Part shown: positions 43,990 through 52,482 of the stretch, one piece after another | Layout: every line of letters begins with the position of its first letter | Position numbering within the stretch: position 1 is the first letter of the stretch | Assembly (NCBI RefSeq): GCF_024198235.1 | Contig: NZ_JAKCFB010000029.1 | Span: 57,321 to 121,320 of the forward strand | From: Myxococcus dinghuensis | GTDB lineage: Bacteria; Myxococcota; Myxococcia; Myxococcales; Myxococcaceae | Length of the DNA: 64,000 bases | Direction of reading: 5' to 3' | Translations under genes and position numbers: made by a program | The notes under the pieces: model-generated | Seen by the model: the letters and a program-made list of their open reading frames with translations, nothing else | Told to the model about the DNA's origin: nothing | Databases searched by the model: none

Positions 43990-44958
43990 ATGCCCAACAA
44001 CATCTACGCAGACGTGACCCAGCTCATTGGCCGTACGCCCATCGTGCGGCTGTCGCGCATCGCCCAGCCGGACGAGGCCACGCTGCTGGCGAAGGTCGAG
44101 TTCTTCAACCCGGGCGGCAGCGTGAAGGACCGCATCGGGCTGGCGATGCTCGAGGACGCGGAGAACCACGGCCGGCTGCGTCCGGGGATGACCATCGTCG
44201 AGCCCACCAGCGGCAACACGGGCATCGCGCTCGCGTTGGTGGCCGCGGTGAAGGGCTATCGGCTGGTGCTCACCATGCCGGAGAGCATGAGCGTGGAGCG
44301 CCGCCGCCTCCTGGAGGCCTATGGCGCGGAGCTGGTGCTCACCCCCGCGGCCAAGGGCATGAACGGCGCCGTGGAGGCCGCCGAGGAGTTCCTCAAGTCG
44401 CTGGGCGACCAGGGCTTCATGCCGCAGCAGTTCCGCAACCCGTCCAACCCGGAGATCCACCGCCGCACCACGGCGAAGGAAATCCTGGCCGACCTGGACG
44501 TGAAGACGCTGGACGCGTTCGTGGCGGGCATCGGCACGGGCGGCACCATCACCGGCGCGGGTGGGGAGCTGAAGAAGGCGAACCCGGCGCTCCAGGTCGT
44601 CGCGGTGGAGCCGCTGCGCTCGCCGCTGCTCACGCAGGGCAAGGCGGGTCCGCACCGCATCCAGGGCATCGGCGCCAACTTCGTCCCGGAGGTGCTGGAC
44701 CGCTCCGTGTTCGACGAGGTCATCGACGTGGGTGACGTGGACGCGTACCTCGCGGCCCGGGAGCTGGCGCGCAAGGAGGGCCTGCTGGTGGGCATCTCCA
44801 GTGGCGCGGCGCTGCACGCGGCGCGGCAGGTGGCGAAGCGGCTGGGGCCGGGCAAGACGGTGTTGACGGTGCTCCCCGACACGGGTGAGCGCTACTGGAG
44901 TTCGTTCGCGGCGTTCGCCGAGGAGCTGGCGAACACGCCGCGGGGAGTCGGTGGATGA
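43990..44958 (+). CDS. cysK: Cysteine synthase A
   Basis: 322 aa. PLP Lys in NPGGSVKDRIG; substrate loop TSGNTGIALA; phosphate loop GIGTGGTITG; PSNPEIHRRTTAKEI and GISSGAALHAA, all as in O-acetylserine sulfhydrylase. It makes cysteine from O-acetylserine and sulfide, supplying the cysteine used by the gamma-synthase upstream. The last four bases overlap the ATG of the importer ATPase (ATGA), so synthesis of cysteine synthase and a methionine importer is coupled. It keeps the canonical TSGNTG, unlike the paralogue at 16976. Confidence 0.95.
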   Translation: MPNNIYADVTQLIGRTPIVRLSRIAQPDEATLLAKVEFFNPGGSVKDRIGLAMLEDAENHGRLRPGMTIVEPTSGNTGIALALVAAVKGYRLVLTMPESMSVERRRLLEAYGAELVLTPAAKGMNGAVEAAEEFLKSLGDQGFMPQQFRNPSNPEIHRRTTAKEILADLDVKTLDAFVAGIGTGGTITGAGGELKKANPALQVVAVEPLRSPLLTQGKAGPHRIQGIGANFVPEVLDRSVFDEVIDVGDVDAYLAARELARKEGLLVGISSGAALHAARQVAKRLGPGKTVLTVLPDTGERYWSSFAAFAEELANTPRGVGG

Positions 44959-45956
44959 TCGAGCTGCGCGGGGTCGGCAAGGTGTACGCCCAGGGTGGGC
45001 GGGAGGTGGTGGCCCTCCAGGACGTGTCGCTGCGGGTGGAGCCAGGGGAGGTGTTCGGCGTGCTCGGGCAGAGCGGCGCCGGCAAGTCCACGCTCATCCG
45101 CTGCGTCAACCTGCTGGAGCGCCCCACGTCGGGCCGGGTGCGGGTGAACGGCAAGGAGCTGCTGTCCATGCGTCCCGAGGAGCTGCGCCTGGCGCGGCAG
45201 GGCATCGGGATGATCTTCCAGCACTTCAACCTGTTCTCCTCGCAGACGGTGGCGGGCAACGTCGCCTATCCGCTCGAGGTCGCCGGGCTCTCCAAGGCGG
45301 AGATTCGCGAGCGGGTCGCGGAGCTGCTCGCCCTGGTGGGCCTGTCCGACAAGGCGGACGCCCATCCCTCCCAACTCTCGGGCGGACAGAAGCAGCGCGT
45401 GGGCATCGCCCGCGCGCTGGCACCCCGACCCCGCCTCCTGCTGTCGGACGAGGCCACGTCGTCGCTGGACCCGGAGACGACGCGGGCCGTGCTCTCGCTG
45501 CTGCGCGACATCAACCAGCGGCTGGGGCTCACCATCCTGCTCATCACCCACCAGATGGAGGTGGTGAAGGCCATCTGCGACTCCGTCGCCGTGCTGGAGC
45601 AGGGCCGGCTCGTCGAGCAGGGCAAGGTGGTGGACCTGCTCGCGCGGCCGGGCACCCGGTTGCACGAGCTGTGCTATCCGCCCTTCGTCACGGGGGAGAG
45701 CGCGGTGCTCCGCGGGGGCCAGCGGGTGGAGCTGTCGCTGTCGGGCGAGCACTCCACGCGGCCCATCCTGAGCACGCTGGCGCGCCGGTTCGACGTGGAC
45801 GCGCACCTGTTGGAGGGTTCGTTGGAGCGGGTGGGCGAGACGCGCGTGGGGCGGCTCTTGTTCGAGCTGACCGGGGCGCCGGACGCGGTGAGCCAGGCGC
45901 TGGCGTTCCTGCGGCAAGAGGGCCTGACGCGCGAGGAGGCCGCCCATGTCGGGTGA
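44955..45956 (+). CDS. metN: Methionine ABC importer ATPase
   Basis: 333 aa. Walker A GQSGAGKST, Q loop FQHFNLFSS, signature LSGGQKQRVGIARAL, Walker B LLLSDEATSSLD, switch His in LITHQMEVV. The C-terminal 75 residues are a NIL domain (VELSLSGEHSTRPILSTL ... VGRLLFELTG), which in E. coli MetN binds methionine and inhibits transport. This NIL domain is what separates MetN from other amino-acid importers. The end overlaps metI by 11 bases. Confidence 0.95.
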   Translation: MIELRGVGKVYAQGGREVVALQDVSLRVEPGEVFGVLGQSGAGKSTLIRCVNLLERPTSGRVRVNGKELLSMRPEELRLARQGIGMIFQHFNLFSSQTVAGNVAYPLEVAGLSKAEIRERVAELLALVGLSDKADAHPSQLSGGQKQRVGIARALAPRPRLLLSDEATSSLDPETTRAVLSLLRDINQRLGLTILLITHQMEVVKAICDSVAVLEQGRLVEQGKVVDLLARPGTRLHELCYPPFVTGESAVLRGGQRVELSLSGEHSTRPILSTLARRFDVDAHLLEGSLERVGETRVGRLLFELTGAPDAVSQALAFLRQEGLTREEAAHVG

Positions 45957-46626
45957 GCTGGCACATTCGCTGTGGGTGGCCACGCTGGAGACGCTCTACA
46001 TGACGTCCGTGGCGGGCGTGCTGGTGGTGCTGGCGGGCCTGCCGCTGGGCGTGCTGCTGGTGCTGACGGACCGGGGCGGGCTGTGGGAGCGGCCGGCGCT
46101 GAACCGGGTGCTGGGCACGCTCGTCAACGTGGGTCGGTCGGTGCCGTTCATCATCCTGATGGTGGCCATCGTCCCGCTCACGCGGTTGTTGGTGGGGACG
46201 ACCATCGGCACCACGGCGGCCATCGTCCCCTTGGTGGTGGCGGCGATTCCCTTCATGGGCCGCGTGGTGGAGCAGGCGCTGCGTGAAGTGGACGGTGGAC
46301 TCGTCGAGGCGGCCATCGCGATGGGCTCCACCCACCGACGGGTCATCACGCGTGTCCTCCTGCCGGAAGCCCTCCCGTCGTTGATTCGTGGCACGGCGCT
46401 CGTGGTCATCAGCCTCTTGAGCTACAGCGCCATGGCCGGCGCGGTGGGCGGTGGGGGGCTGGGAGACCTGGCGGTGAAGTACGGCTACATGCGCTTCCGC
46501 ACCGACGTCATGCTGGGCTGCCTCGTGGTGCTGCTCGCGCTGGTGCAGTGGGTGCAGTGGCTCGGGGATGGGCTCGCCTCCCGGTTCGACCACAGCCGCG
46601 CACAGTCTGCTCGCCCGCTCGATTGA
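45946..46626 (+). CDS. metI: Methionine ABC importer permease
   Basis: 226 aa, MetI-type permease with five membrane helices (first at about 12-35). The ATPase-coupling loop reads EAAIAMGSTHRRVITRVLLPEALPSL (EAA motif), and SAMAGAVGGGGLGDLAVKYGY is the typical MetI C-terminal signature. The gene overlaps metN and is followed 53 bases later by the binding protein gene. Together they form the MetNIQ importer for L- and D-methionine. Confidence 0.94.
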   Translation: MSGELAHSLWVATLETLYMTSVAGVLVVLAGLPLGVLLVLTDRGGLWERPALNRVLGTLVNVGRSVPFIILMVAIVPLTRLLVGTTIGTTAAIVPLVVAAIPFMGRVVEQALREVDGGLVEAAIAMGSTHRRVITRVLLPEALPSLIRGTALVVISLLSYSAMAGAVGGGGLGDLAVKYGYMRFRTDVMLGCLVVLLALVQWVQWLGDGLASRFDHSRAQSARPLD

Positions 46627-46679
46627 AATATCCGGGGCGGTGCGCTGTTCGCCTCGCGCCCCTGTTGGAGACACACCCC

Positions 46680-47528
46680 ATGAAGCCGCCTGCGTCGTTC
46701 CTGCTCATCCCCCTGGCCTTCGCCATCGTCTCCGCCGCGCTGCTGGTGGGGACGGGGTGCTCGAAGTCCGACCCGCTCAGCACCGGCCAGGCCCCTGGCC
46801 TGCGCATCGTGAAGGTCGGCGTCAACCCGGTCCCCCACGGCGAGATTCTCCGCGCGGCCGTCCCCGTCGCCCTGCGCGAGGGGGTACGCGTGGAGGTGGT
46901 GGAGTTCACCGACTACGTGCAGCCCAACATCGCGCTGGCGGACTCGCAGCTCGACGCCAACTACTTCCAGCACGTGCCGTACCTGGAGCGCTTCGCCGCG
47001 GACCGGAAGCTGGCGCTGAGCAGCGCGGGCGCGGTGCACCTGGAGCCGCTGGCGCTCTACTCCATCAAGTTCCGCCAGCTCGCCGAGCTTCCCGTGGGCG
47101 CGCAGGTGACGATTCCCGCCGACCCGAGCAACGCCTCGCGCGCGCTGCACCTGCTGGAGGACACCGGGCTTTTGCGCCTGCGCGAGGGCACGGGCGCTGG
47201 CGCCACCGTGGCGGACATCGTGGTCAATCCGCGCAAGCTGGTGCTGCGTGAAATCGACGCCGAGCAGCAACCGCGCACCCTGGAGGACGTGGCCGCCGCC
47301 GTCATCAACGGCAACTACTTCCTGGAGGCCCAGAAGCACCTGAACCTGGACGCCAGGGCCCTGGCTCGCGAGTCGGCCACGCGCAACCCGTACGCCAACG
47401 TGATCGTCGTGCGCAGGGGCGACGAGGCCCGGCCGGAGGTCCGCACCCTGCTCAAGGCCCTCCAGTCCGAAGAGGTGCGCCGCTTCATCCAGACGAAGTA
47501 CGGCGACGCGGTGGTGCCCGCGTTCTGA
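46680..47528 (+). CDS. metQ: Methionine-binding lipoprotein
   Basis: 282 aa. Lipoprotein signal ending LLVGTGC (Cys 27). NlpA/MetQ family: VKVGVNPVPHGEILRAAVP, VEFTDYVQPNIALADSQLDANYFQHVPYL, VTIPADPSNASRALHLLEDTGLL, AAAVINGNYFLEA. The usual N-P-[VT]-P-H start and the D-x-N-Y-F-Q segment that contacts methionine are both present. Last gene of the operon, followed by a hairpin terminator. Confidence 0.95.
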   Translation: MKPPASFLLIPLAFAIVSAALLVGTGCSKSDPLSTGQAPGLRIVKVGVNPVPHGEILRAAVPVALREGVRVEVVEFTDYVQPNIALADSQLDANYFQHVPYLERFAADRKLALSSAGAVHLEPLALYSIKFRQLAELPVGAQVTIPADPSNASRALHLLEDTGLLRLREGTGAGATVADIVVNPRKLVLREIDAEQQPRTLEDVAAAVINGNYFLEAQKHLNLDARALARESATRNPYANVIVVRRGDEARPEVRTLLKALQSEEVRRFIQTKYGDAVVPAF

Positions 47529-47626
47529 GGGAGGACGGCGACTCCGCGCGGGTCGCGCCCTGGCGTTCGCGCGAACACCCTGGCGGGCAGCGGGTCCGGG
47601 TGATTCGACGGTGGAGCGAGCGACGA

Positions 47627-47652
47627 GCACGAGGCATTCGCGCGCCTCGTGC
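47627..47652. terminator. Hairpin between convergent metQ and response regulator
   Basis: GCACGAGGC (47627-47635) and GCCTCGTGC (47644-47652) form a perfect 9-bp stem with an 8-base loop; CTGTTGTC follows. It lies between two convergent genes, so it may serve both strands. Confidence 0.6.
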
Positions 47653-47674
47653 CTGTTGTCGCCCAGCGCGGGCT

Positions 47675-49084
47675 TCAGTCGGTGCGCTTGAAGTCCTCGG
47701 AGCGCACGCCGTAGCGCTTGAGGAGCCGGTGCAGGCTCTCGCGCTCCATCCCCGCGCGTTCGGCGGCGTGGGTGACGTTGCCTCCGAACTCCCGCATCAG
47801 CGCCAGGAGGTAGTCGCGCGAGACGGCGTCCCGCGCGCTGTCGACGGCTTCGCGATAGGGCAGCTTCGTCAGCGACTCCGCCGTGGCCCGAGGCGTGGGC
47901 AGGCGGGTGCTCACCGTCGCCAATTCGGGCGGCAGGTCGTCCACCGTCACGCGCGGCCCCTGTGCGACCGCCGCCGCGCGGGCCACCGCGTTCTCCAACT
48001 GCCGCACGTTGCCGGGCCAGGCGGAGGCCGTGAGGGCCTGGAGCGCCTCGGGTGTGAAGCCGTCCAGCTCCGGGCGCCCCGCGTGAGACAGGAAGTGCAT
48101 CGCCAACAGCGGGACGTCCTCGCGGCGCTCGCGCAGCGCGGGCAGGCGCACCGTCACCACGTTGAGGCGGTAGTAGAGGTCCTCACGGAAGCGCCCCGCC
48201 GCGACCTCGGCGGACAGGTCCCTGTGGGTCGCCGCCACCACGCGCACGTCGAGCTTCACCGGCTGGGTGGTGCCCACGCGGCGCACCTCCCGCTCCTGGA
48301 GCGCGCGGTTGAGCTTCACCTGCACCGGCAGCGGCAGGTCTCCAATCTCGTCCAGGAAGAGCGTGCCGCCGTGGGCCTCCTCGAAGAGGCCCGCCTTGGC
48401 CACCGTGGCCCCGGTGAAGGCGCCCCGGGCATGACCGAACAGCTCGCTCTCCACCAGCTCCGCGGGCAGCGCGCCACAGTTCACGGCGACGAAGGGGCGC
48501 GCCCGGCGAGGACTCTCCGCATGCACGGCCCTGGCGGCCAGCTCCTTGCCCGTCCCCGTCTCGCCGGTCAGCAGCACGGTGAGGTCGCGCGCCGCCACCT
48601 GGGTCAGCAGCCCGTGCAGCGCGCGCATCGCGGGGCTCTCGCCGCGCAGTCCGTGCAGGTCGGGCACGGTGGCGAGGCGGTCCTTGAGGCCCGCGGCCTC
48701 GCGGTTGCGTCGCCGCTGCTCCAGCGCTCGCGCCACGACCAGGGCCACCTCGTCCGGGTCGAAGGGCTTCGAGAGGTAGTCGTAGGCACCTTCCTTGATG
48801 GCCTCGACCGCCTTGGGGATGCTGGCGTACGCGGTGACGAGCACCACCTGCGTGTCCGGCGTGCGCCGCTTCACCTCGCGCAGCACCGCGAAGCCGTCCG
48901 CGCCGGGCATCTGGATGTCCGTGACGACCATGTCGAAGTCGCGCGAGGCGAGCAGCGCGAGCGCCTGCGTCCCGTCCGCCGCCTCCGTCACCGCGTAGGC
49001 GTCTCCGAGGATGCGGGAGAACAGCTTGCGCATGTTCTCCTTGTCGTCCACCACGAGGACACTGGGGGGAACCAAGGTACTCAC
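47675..49084 (-). CDS. NtrC-family sigma-54-dependent response regulator
   Basis: 469 aa from a GTG at 49082-49084 that overlaps the TGA of the kinase gene (GTGA). Receiver domain 1-125: DDK, phosphoacceptor Asp in VVTDIQMPGADG, Thr in VTAYAS, Lys in YLSKPF. AAA+ domain about 145-375: GETGTGKE (Walker A), ELFGHARGAFTGA (GAFTGA loop that touches sigma-54), GGTLFLDEIGDLPLPVQ (Walker B), DLYYRLNV. The C-terminal helix-turn-helix is FIS-type (GGNVTHAAERAGMERESLHRLLKRYG). It activates sigma-54 promoters when phosphorylated by the kinase encoded immediately upstream. Confidence 0.95.
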   Translation of the reverse strand: MSTLVPPSVLVVDDKENMRKLFSRILGDAYAVTEAADGTQALALLASRDFDMVVTDIQMPGADGFAVLREVKRRTPDTQVVLVTAYASIPKAVEAIKEGAYDYLSKPFDPDEVALVVARALEQRRRNREAAGLKDRLATVPDLHGLRGESPAMRALHGLLTQVAARDLTVLLTGETGTGKELAARAVHAESPRRARPFVAVNCGALPAELVESELFGHARGAFTGATVAKAGLFEEAHGGTLFLDEIGDLPLPVQVKLNRALQEREVRRVGTTQPVKLDVRVVAATHRDLSAEVAAGRFREDLYYRLNVVTVRLPALRERREDVPLLAMHFLSHAGRPELDGFTPEALQALTASAWPGNVRQLENAVARAAAVAQGPRVTVDDLPPELATVSTRLPTPRATAESLTKLPYREAVDSARDAVSRDYLLALMREFGGNVTHAAERAGMERESLHRLLKRYGVRSEDFKRTD

Positions 49085-50541
49085 GCCATCGCCTCCCTCG
49101 CGGGCGACGCGGGCGGCAGGCGCAGCGTGAAGCGGGCTCCGCCCAGGGGACCGGTGTCCGCCTCGATGTGGCCTCCGTGCGCCTCTGCGATGGCCTGGCT
49201 CACCGCGAGCCCCAGCCCCGTGCCCGTGGATCGCGTGGTGAAGAAGGGCTCGAACAGGCGCGGTCGGTCCTCGGGCTTCACGCCCGGGCCGGAATCCGAG
49301 ACGGCCACGCTCGCGCCTCCATCCTTCGTCCTGGAGATGTGCAGCGCGACGGAGCCTCCATCCCCCGCGGCCTCGGTCGCGTTCCTCACCAGGTTGAGGA
49401 GCACCTGTCGCAGGCGGGGCGGCTGGGCCCACGCGGTGGCCTCGCCCTCCACGCGGACGTCCACCTGCCCGAGCCGTTCGGACTCGCGCAGTCGCGCCAC
49501 CACGTCCTCGCAGGCCTCGCGCAGGGCCACCTGCTCCACGGGGCCGTGGCCCGGACGGGAGAGGTCGAGGAGCCCCTCGACAATCTGCTGACAGCGCACC
49601 GCCTCCTCCTCCACGACCCGCAGGTCCTCGGCCAGCGCGCCCTCGGCCTTGCGCTGGAGGATTCGCACATAGCCGAGGATGACGCCCAGCGGGTTGTTGA
49701 TTTCATGCGCGACGCCCGCCGCGAGCCGGCCCACGCTGGCGAGCTTCTCGTGCTGGACGAGCTGGGCCTGGTGCGTGCGCAGCGCCTCCGTCATCTGGTT
49801 GAAGCGCGCGGCGAGCCGCCCCAGCTCACCCGGGTCGTCCTCGGGGATACGGGCGTCGAGGTCTCCTCGCGCCACGCGGGCCGCACCCTCGGAGAGCCGG
49901 GCCACGGGGCGGGCGACGGAGTTGCCGATGTAGATGCCCACGCCCACCGCGAACAGGGTGGCGCCGCCCAGGAGGAACAGCGCCCAGCGGAAGCTCGTGT
50001 GCTCCACCGTGGCCACGTGCTCCTCGAACTGGCCGATGGAGGTATCGAAGCGCCGGGCGAGGGAGTCGGCGCGCGACTGGATGAGGGAGACGAGCTCCAG
50101 CGCGTGACCGTGGGCGGAGGTGACGGCGGCCTGGTCCTTCGCCAGGACGGCGGGCAGGAGGGTGTCGCGGTAGAGCCGGTCGAGGGCGTCACCGTTGCGC
50201 TGGATGTCGGCGACCCAGGCGCGCTCCTCGTCGTCCTGGGCTTGCTCGCGGAGCTTCTGGGTGAGGGCCTCCACGCGTGCCCGGGACTCCTCGTGGAAGC
50301 GCACGTGGCTCGCGTTGCCGAGGATGATGGTGTGGGCGACGTGGGCGTACTGGTCGCGGACGGCGGTGGCGAGTTCCAGCGTGTCGCGAGCCCGGGCGCC
50401 TGCTTCGCGCAGCTCGTGCGAACCGTCGCGGATGTCCACCAACCGGGCGAGCGCGAAGCCCGAGGCCGCGGTGAACAGCGCGACCAGCGCGCCGAAGGCC
50501 AGGAGCAGCTTGCGGGTGGTGGAGCCGGAGGTGGGAAGCAT
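49081..50541 (-). CDS. Membrane sensor histidine kinase with HAMP
   Basis: 486 aa. Two membrane helices (about 11-33 and 180-205) bracket a roughly 145-residue helical sensor part of four-helix-bundle character (RDTLELATAVRDQYAHVAHTIILGNASHV). HAMP follows (NSVARPVARLSEGAARVARGDLDARIPE), then the phospho-His in GVAHEINNPLGVILGY, N box NLVRNATEAAG, and G boxes SDSGPGVKPEDR and STGTGLGLAVSQAI. The helical sensor looks like a four-helix chemoreceptor-type module. Partner of the NtrC-type regulator by overlap and order. What it senses is unknown. A TATATA run lies about 8-15 bases before the start. Confidence 0.94.
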   Translation of the reverse strand: MLPTSGSTTRKLLLAFGALVALFTAASGFALARLVDIRDGSHELREAGARARDTLELATAVRDQYAHVAHTIILGNASHVRFHEESRARVEALTQKLREQAQDDEERAWVADIQRNGDALDRLYRDTLLPAVLAKDQAAVTSAHGHALELVSLIQSRADSLARRFDTSIGQFEEHVATVEHTSFRWALFLLGGATLFAVGVGIYIGNSVARPVARLSEGAARVARGDLDARIPEDDPGELGRLAARFNQMTEALRTHQAQLVQHEKLASVGRLAAGVAHEINNPLGVILGYVRILQRKAEGALAEDLRVVEEEAVRCQQIVEGLLDLSRPGHGPVEQVALREACEDVVARLRESERLGQVDVRVEGEATAWAQPPRLRQVLLNLVRNATEAAGDGGSVALHISRTKDGGASVAVSDSGPGVKPEDRPRLFEPFFTTRSTGTGLGLAVSQAIAEAHGGHIEADTGPLGGARFTLRLPPASPAREAMA

Positions 50542-50727
50542 CGCGCTCTATATATGGGAGCCCGGCCCCGCGCTCTGCCTCCTCGTGCGCCTGCTCCCCA
50601 CCGCGAGCGCGCAGGCCCGGTGTCGGGACGTGCACAGTCGAGCCCCATCCCATCTGAGAGGTCGTCTCCCGTGACTCCTACCTGAGGTAGAGTGACGGGT
50701 GGTTTCGTCCAGCCGGGGGGCGCCACG

Positions 50728-50943
50728 ATGCCATGGTCGACCATCTGGGTGTGCGCGCTGTCCTGGGCCCTGCTCGGCAGTCCCGACGTGCACCGACGTG
50801 ACGGCTGGGTGGACAGCGCGGCCCACAGGGATGCGCTGGAGAGCGTTCCTCCCAGGTGCTCGCCGAGCGAAGTGGAGCAGCACTGTGGCGGTGGGAGGCA
50901 AGACACTTCGGAGTGCAGGACCCGCTGCGGGGACACCGAATGA
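50728..50943 (+). CDS. Small exported protein, coupled to Cys-rich gene
   Basis: 71 aa. ATG preceded by GGGGGGCGCC. A hydrophobic N-terminus (STIWVCALSWALLG) looks like a signal peptide; the mature part is polar with four Cys (RCSPSEVEQHCGG, SECRTRCGDTE). Its TGA overlaps the ATG of the next gene by four bases. The tail and junction recur in degraded form at 52370-52482, which supports the reality of the gene. Function unknown. Confidence 0.6.
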   Translation: MPWSTIWVCALSWALLGSPDVHRRDGWVDSAAHRDALESVPPRCSPSEVEQHCGGGRQDTSECRTRCGDTE

Positions 50944-51821
50944 GGTGGCGTACGTTCATGGGGGCCGGCGTCGCGCTCCTGCTCCCTGTCCCCATCGCCC
51001 TCGTCGTCACGGGCATCTCCCAACTGCGAATGCCCGAGTCGGTTCAGGGCAGGCTCGTCAGTCCGGTGCTCGAGCCCGAGAGGAGACAAGGCCTGCCGAC
51101 CTACCACCGGGACTGCGCTCGAAGCTCGGAGTGTGATGTTCCGCTGGGATGCCTCATGGATGCACGTGCCCATGCCCAGTATTGCGCGGACAGCCAATGC
51201 CTGACGGATGCACAGTGCCCTCAGGGGACGACCTGTCGGGTCATCGCGACAGAAGGCGCCGGCCCCCTGGTTCGGTATTGCATCCCACGAGGAGTGCGCG
51301 AGGAAGGTGAACGCTGCATCAAGGTTCCCGCGGAGAGACACGAAGCCTGTGTGCCAGGGCTCCAATGCAGCGGGGAGACCGGATTCTGCGCGAGACAGTG
51401 TGAGCCCCAGCAGCCGGAGACGTGCCCTCCCGGCTTCTTCTGCGCCGACACTCGCCCCGAACCGGCCTGCCTGCCCTCTTGCGAGCAGAGTGGATGTCCG
51501 CCGGGCCAGCACTGCGTTCGTCATGACGGAGGCGCATCCGCGTGTGCCCGTATCTATGGCCCAGCCTGCCAGGAGGCGCACTGTCCCGGCGGTCAGCGCC
51601 GCGAGGTCATCGACGCACCAGCGCGCCCCGGCGTCATCTGGTCCGAATGCGAGGAGCGCTGCGGGGACGACGACCTGCCGCCCTGCCCCGACGGACGCGT
51701 CTGTGACGGCTGGTCCTGCAAGCAGCCCTGCGACCCCAAGGGCCCCAACACCTGCAACGAGGGTTACCGCTGCTTCCAGCGCCGTCCCACCGGCCCCTGG
51801 TTCTGCCACCCCACGTGGTGA
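50940..51821 (+). CDS. Exported Cys-rich protein
   Basis: 293 aa. An uncleaved anchor or signal at the N-terminus (FMGAGVALLLPVPIALVVTG). The rest has about 28 Cys in short spacings: CARSSECDVPLGCL, CADSQCLTDAQCPQGTTC, CVPGLQCSGETGFCARQC, CPPGFFCAD, CLPSCEQSGCPPGQHC and CNEGYRCF. This is the tandem small-disulfide pattern seen in myxobacterial secreted or surface proteins, similar to EGF-like modules but not a clear match. Likely disulfide-rich outer surface protein. Translationally coupled to the 71-aa gene in front. The function is unknown. Confidence 0.82.
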   Translation: MRWRTFMGAGVALLLPVPIALVVTGISQLRMPESVQGRLVSPVLEPERRQGLPTYHRDCARSSECDVPLGCLMDARAHAQYCADSQCLTDAQCPQGTTCRVIATEGAGPLVRYCIPRGVREEGERCIKVPAERHEACVPGLQCSGETGFCARQCEPQQPETCPPGFFCADTRPEPACLPSCEQSGCPPGQHCVRHDGGASACARIYGPACQEAHCPGGQRREVIDAPARPGVIWSECEERCGDDDLPPCPDGRVCDGWSCKQPCDPKGPNTCNEGYRCFQRRPTGPWFCHPTW

Positions 51822-52369
51822 GATGCAGCCTGCACATGACGCGGACATGGGTCCGCCGCCATCACTGACGGCGAACCTCTTCGTAGAGGCCCTACGAAAA
51901 TAGAGACTGGCTAGCTGTTTCAACCCACGCCCGCTCAACTCCGAGCGCCTACCCCTCCTCCAACGCACAGCAACCTGGCTCAGTTAGGGAGCCCGGACAG
52001 GACAGCGGGAGGCAGTGGAGGGTCCCCACCTCCCCAGTGAATCGACAGGACCACGCTCAATGCGGACACACGAAACGACAGGGCCCAACCAAACTCAGGC
52101 TTCAGATTTCTTCTCACTGCGTCTGCTCCTTCAGCTACCTCGTATCTATTTTCAGAGGCGGCCATGCAGGGAAGATAGGCCTCCCAACGCAGGCCGCAAT
52201 CGTTCAACACGTGCCCAGCAGGGCTGCAGTCTGCTGACAATGAATCACTGCTTCGTCGCCAGGAACTCCCGCGCTCACCTTCGGCGAGATTGAGGTTTCG
52301 GCCGCTTCAGGGAGCATTCCCAAGCGAGGCTCGGACGAACGCCGGACGAACTACGACTCCGCTGTCTCT
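51822..52369. other. Gene-poor region of lower GC
   Basis: Between the Cys-rich gene and the truncated copy, about 550 bases hold no convincing gene; 52060-52260 is distinctly AT-richer than the flanks. An 86-codon minus-strand frame (51980-52240) has no ribosome site or recognisable motif. It could be a decayed insertion or a displaced gene. No terminal repeats or transposase fragments were seen. Confidence 0.4.
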
Positions 52370-52482
52370 CGCGACGAGGCGGAATGCCACAAGCGGTGCG
52401 GTGCGGACGGATGAACTGGCGAACCTACCTCGGCGCAGGCATCGCCCTGCTGCTGCCGCTGCCACTCGTCCTCGTAGCTCAC
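52370..52482 (+). pseudogene. Truncated second copy of the Cys-rich gene junction
   Basis: At 52411 a start reads MNWRTYLGAGIALLLPLP, about 70% identical to the first residues of the gene at 50940 (MRWRTFMGAGVALLLPVP). The ATG overlaps a TGA that ends a frame reading DEAECHKRCGADG, which parallels the DTSECRTRCGDTE end of the 71-aa gene. So both the junction and the coupling are repeated, but the copy runs straight into the 3' end of the epoxide-hydrolase gene and has lost its Cys-rich body. Confidence 0.6.

Noticed and set aside
51917..51936. GTTTCAACCCACGCCCGCTC resembling a type I-C CRISPR repeat end
   Set aside because: Only one copy; no spacing pattern and no cas genes.
51980..52240. 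86-codon minus-strand frame
   Set aside because: No ribosome site, no signal or domain, and not tied to a neighbour; left as unassigned.
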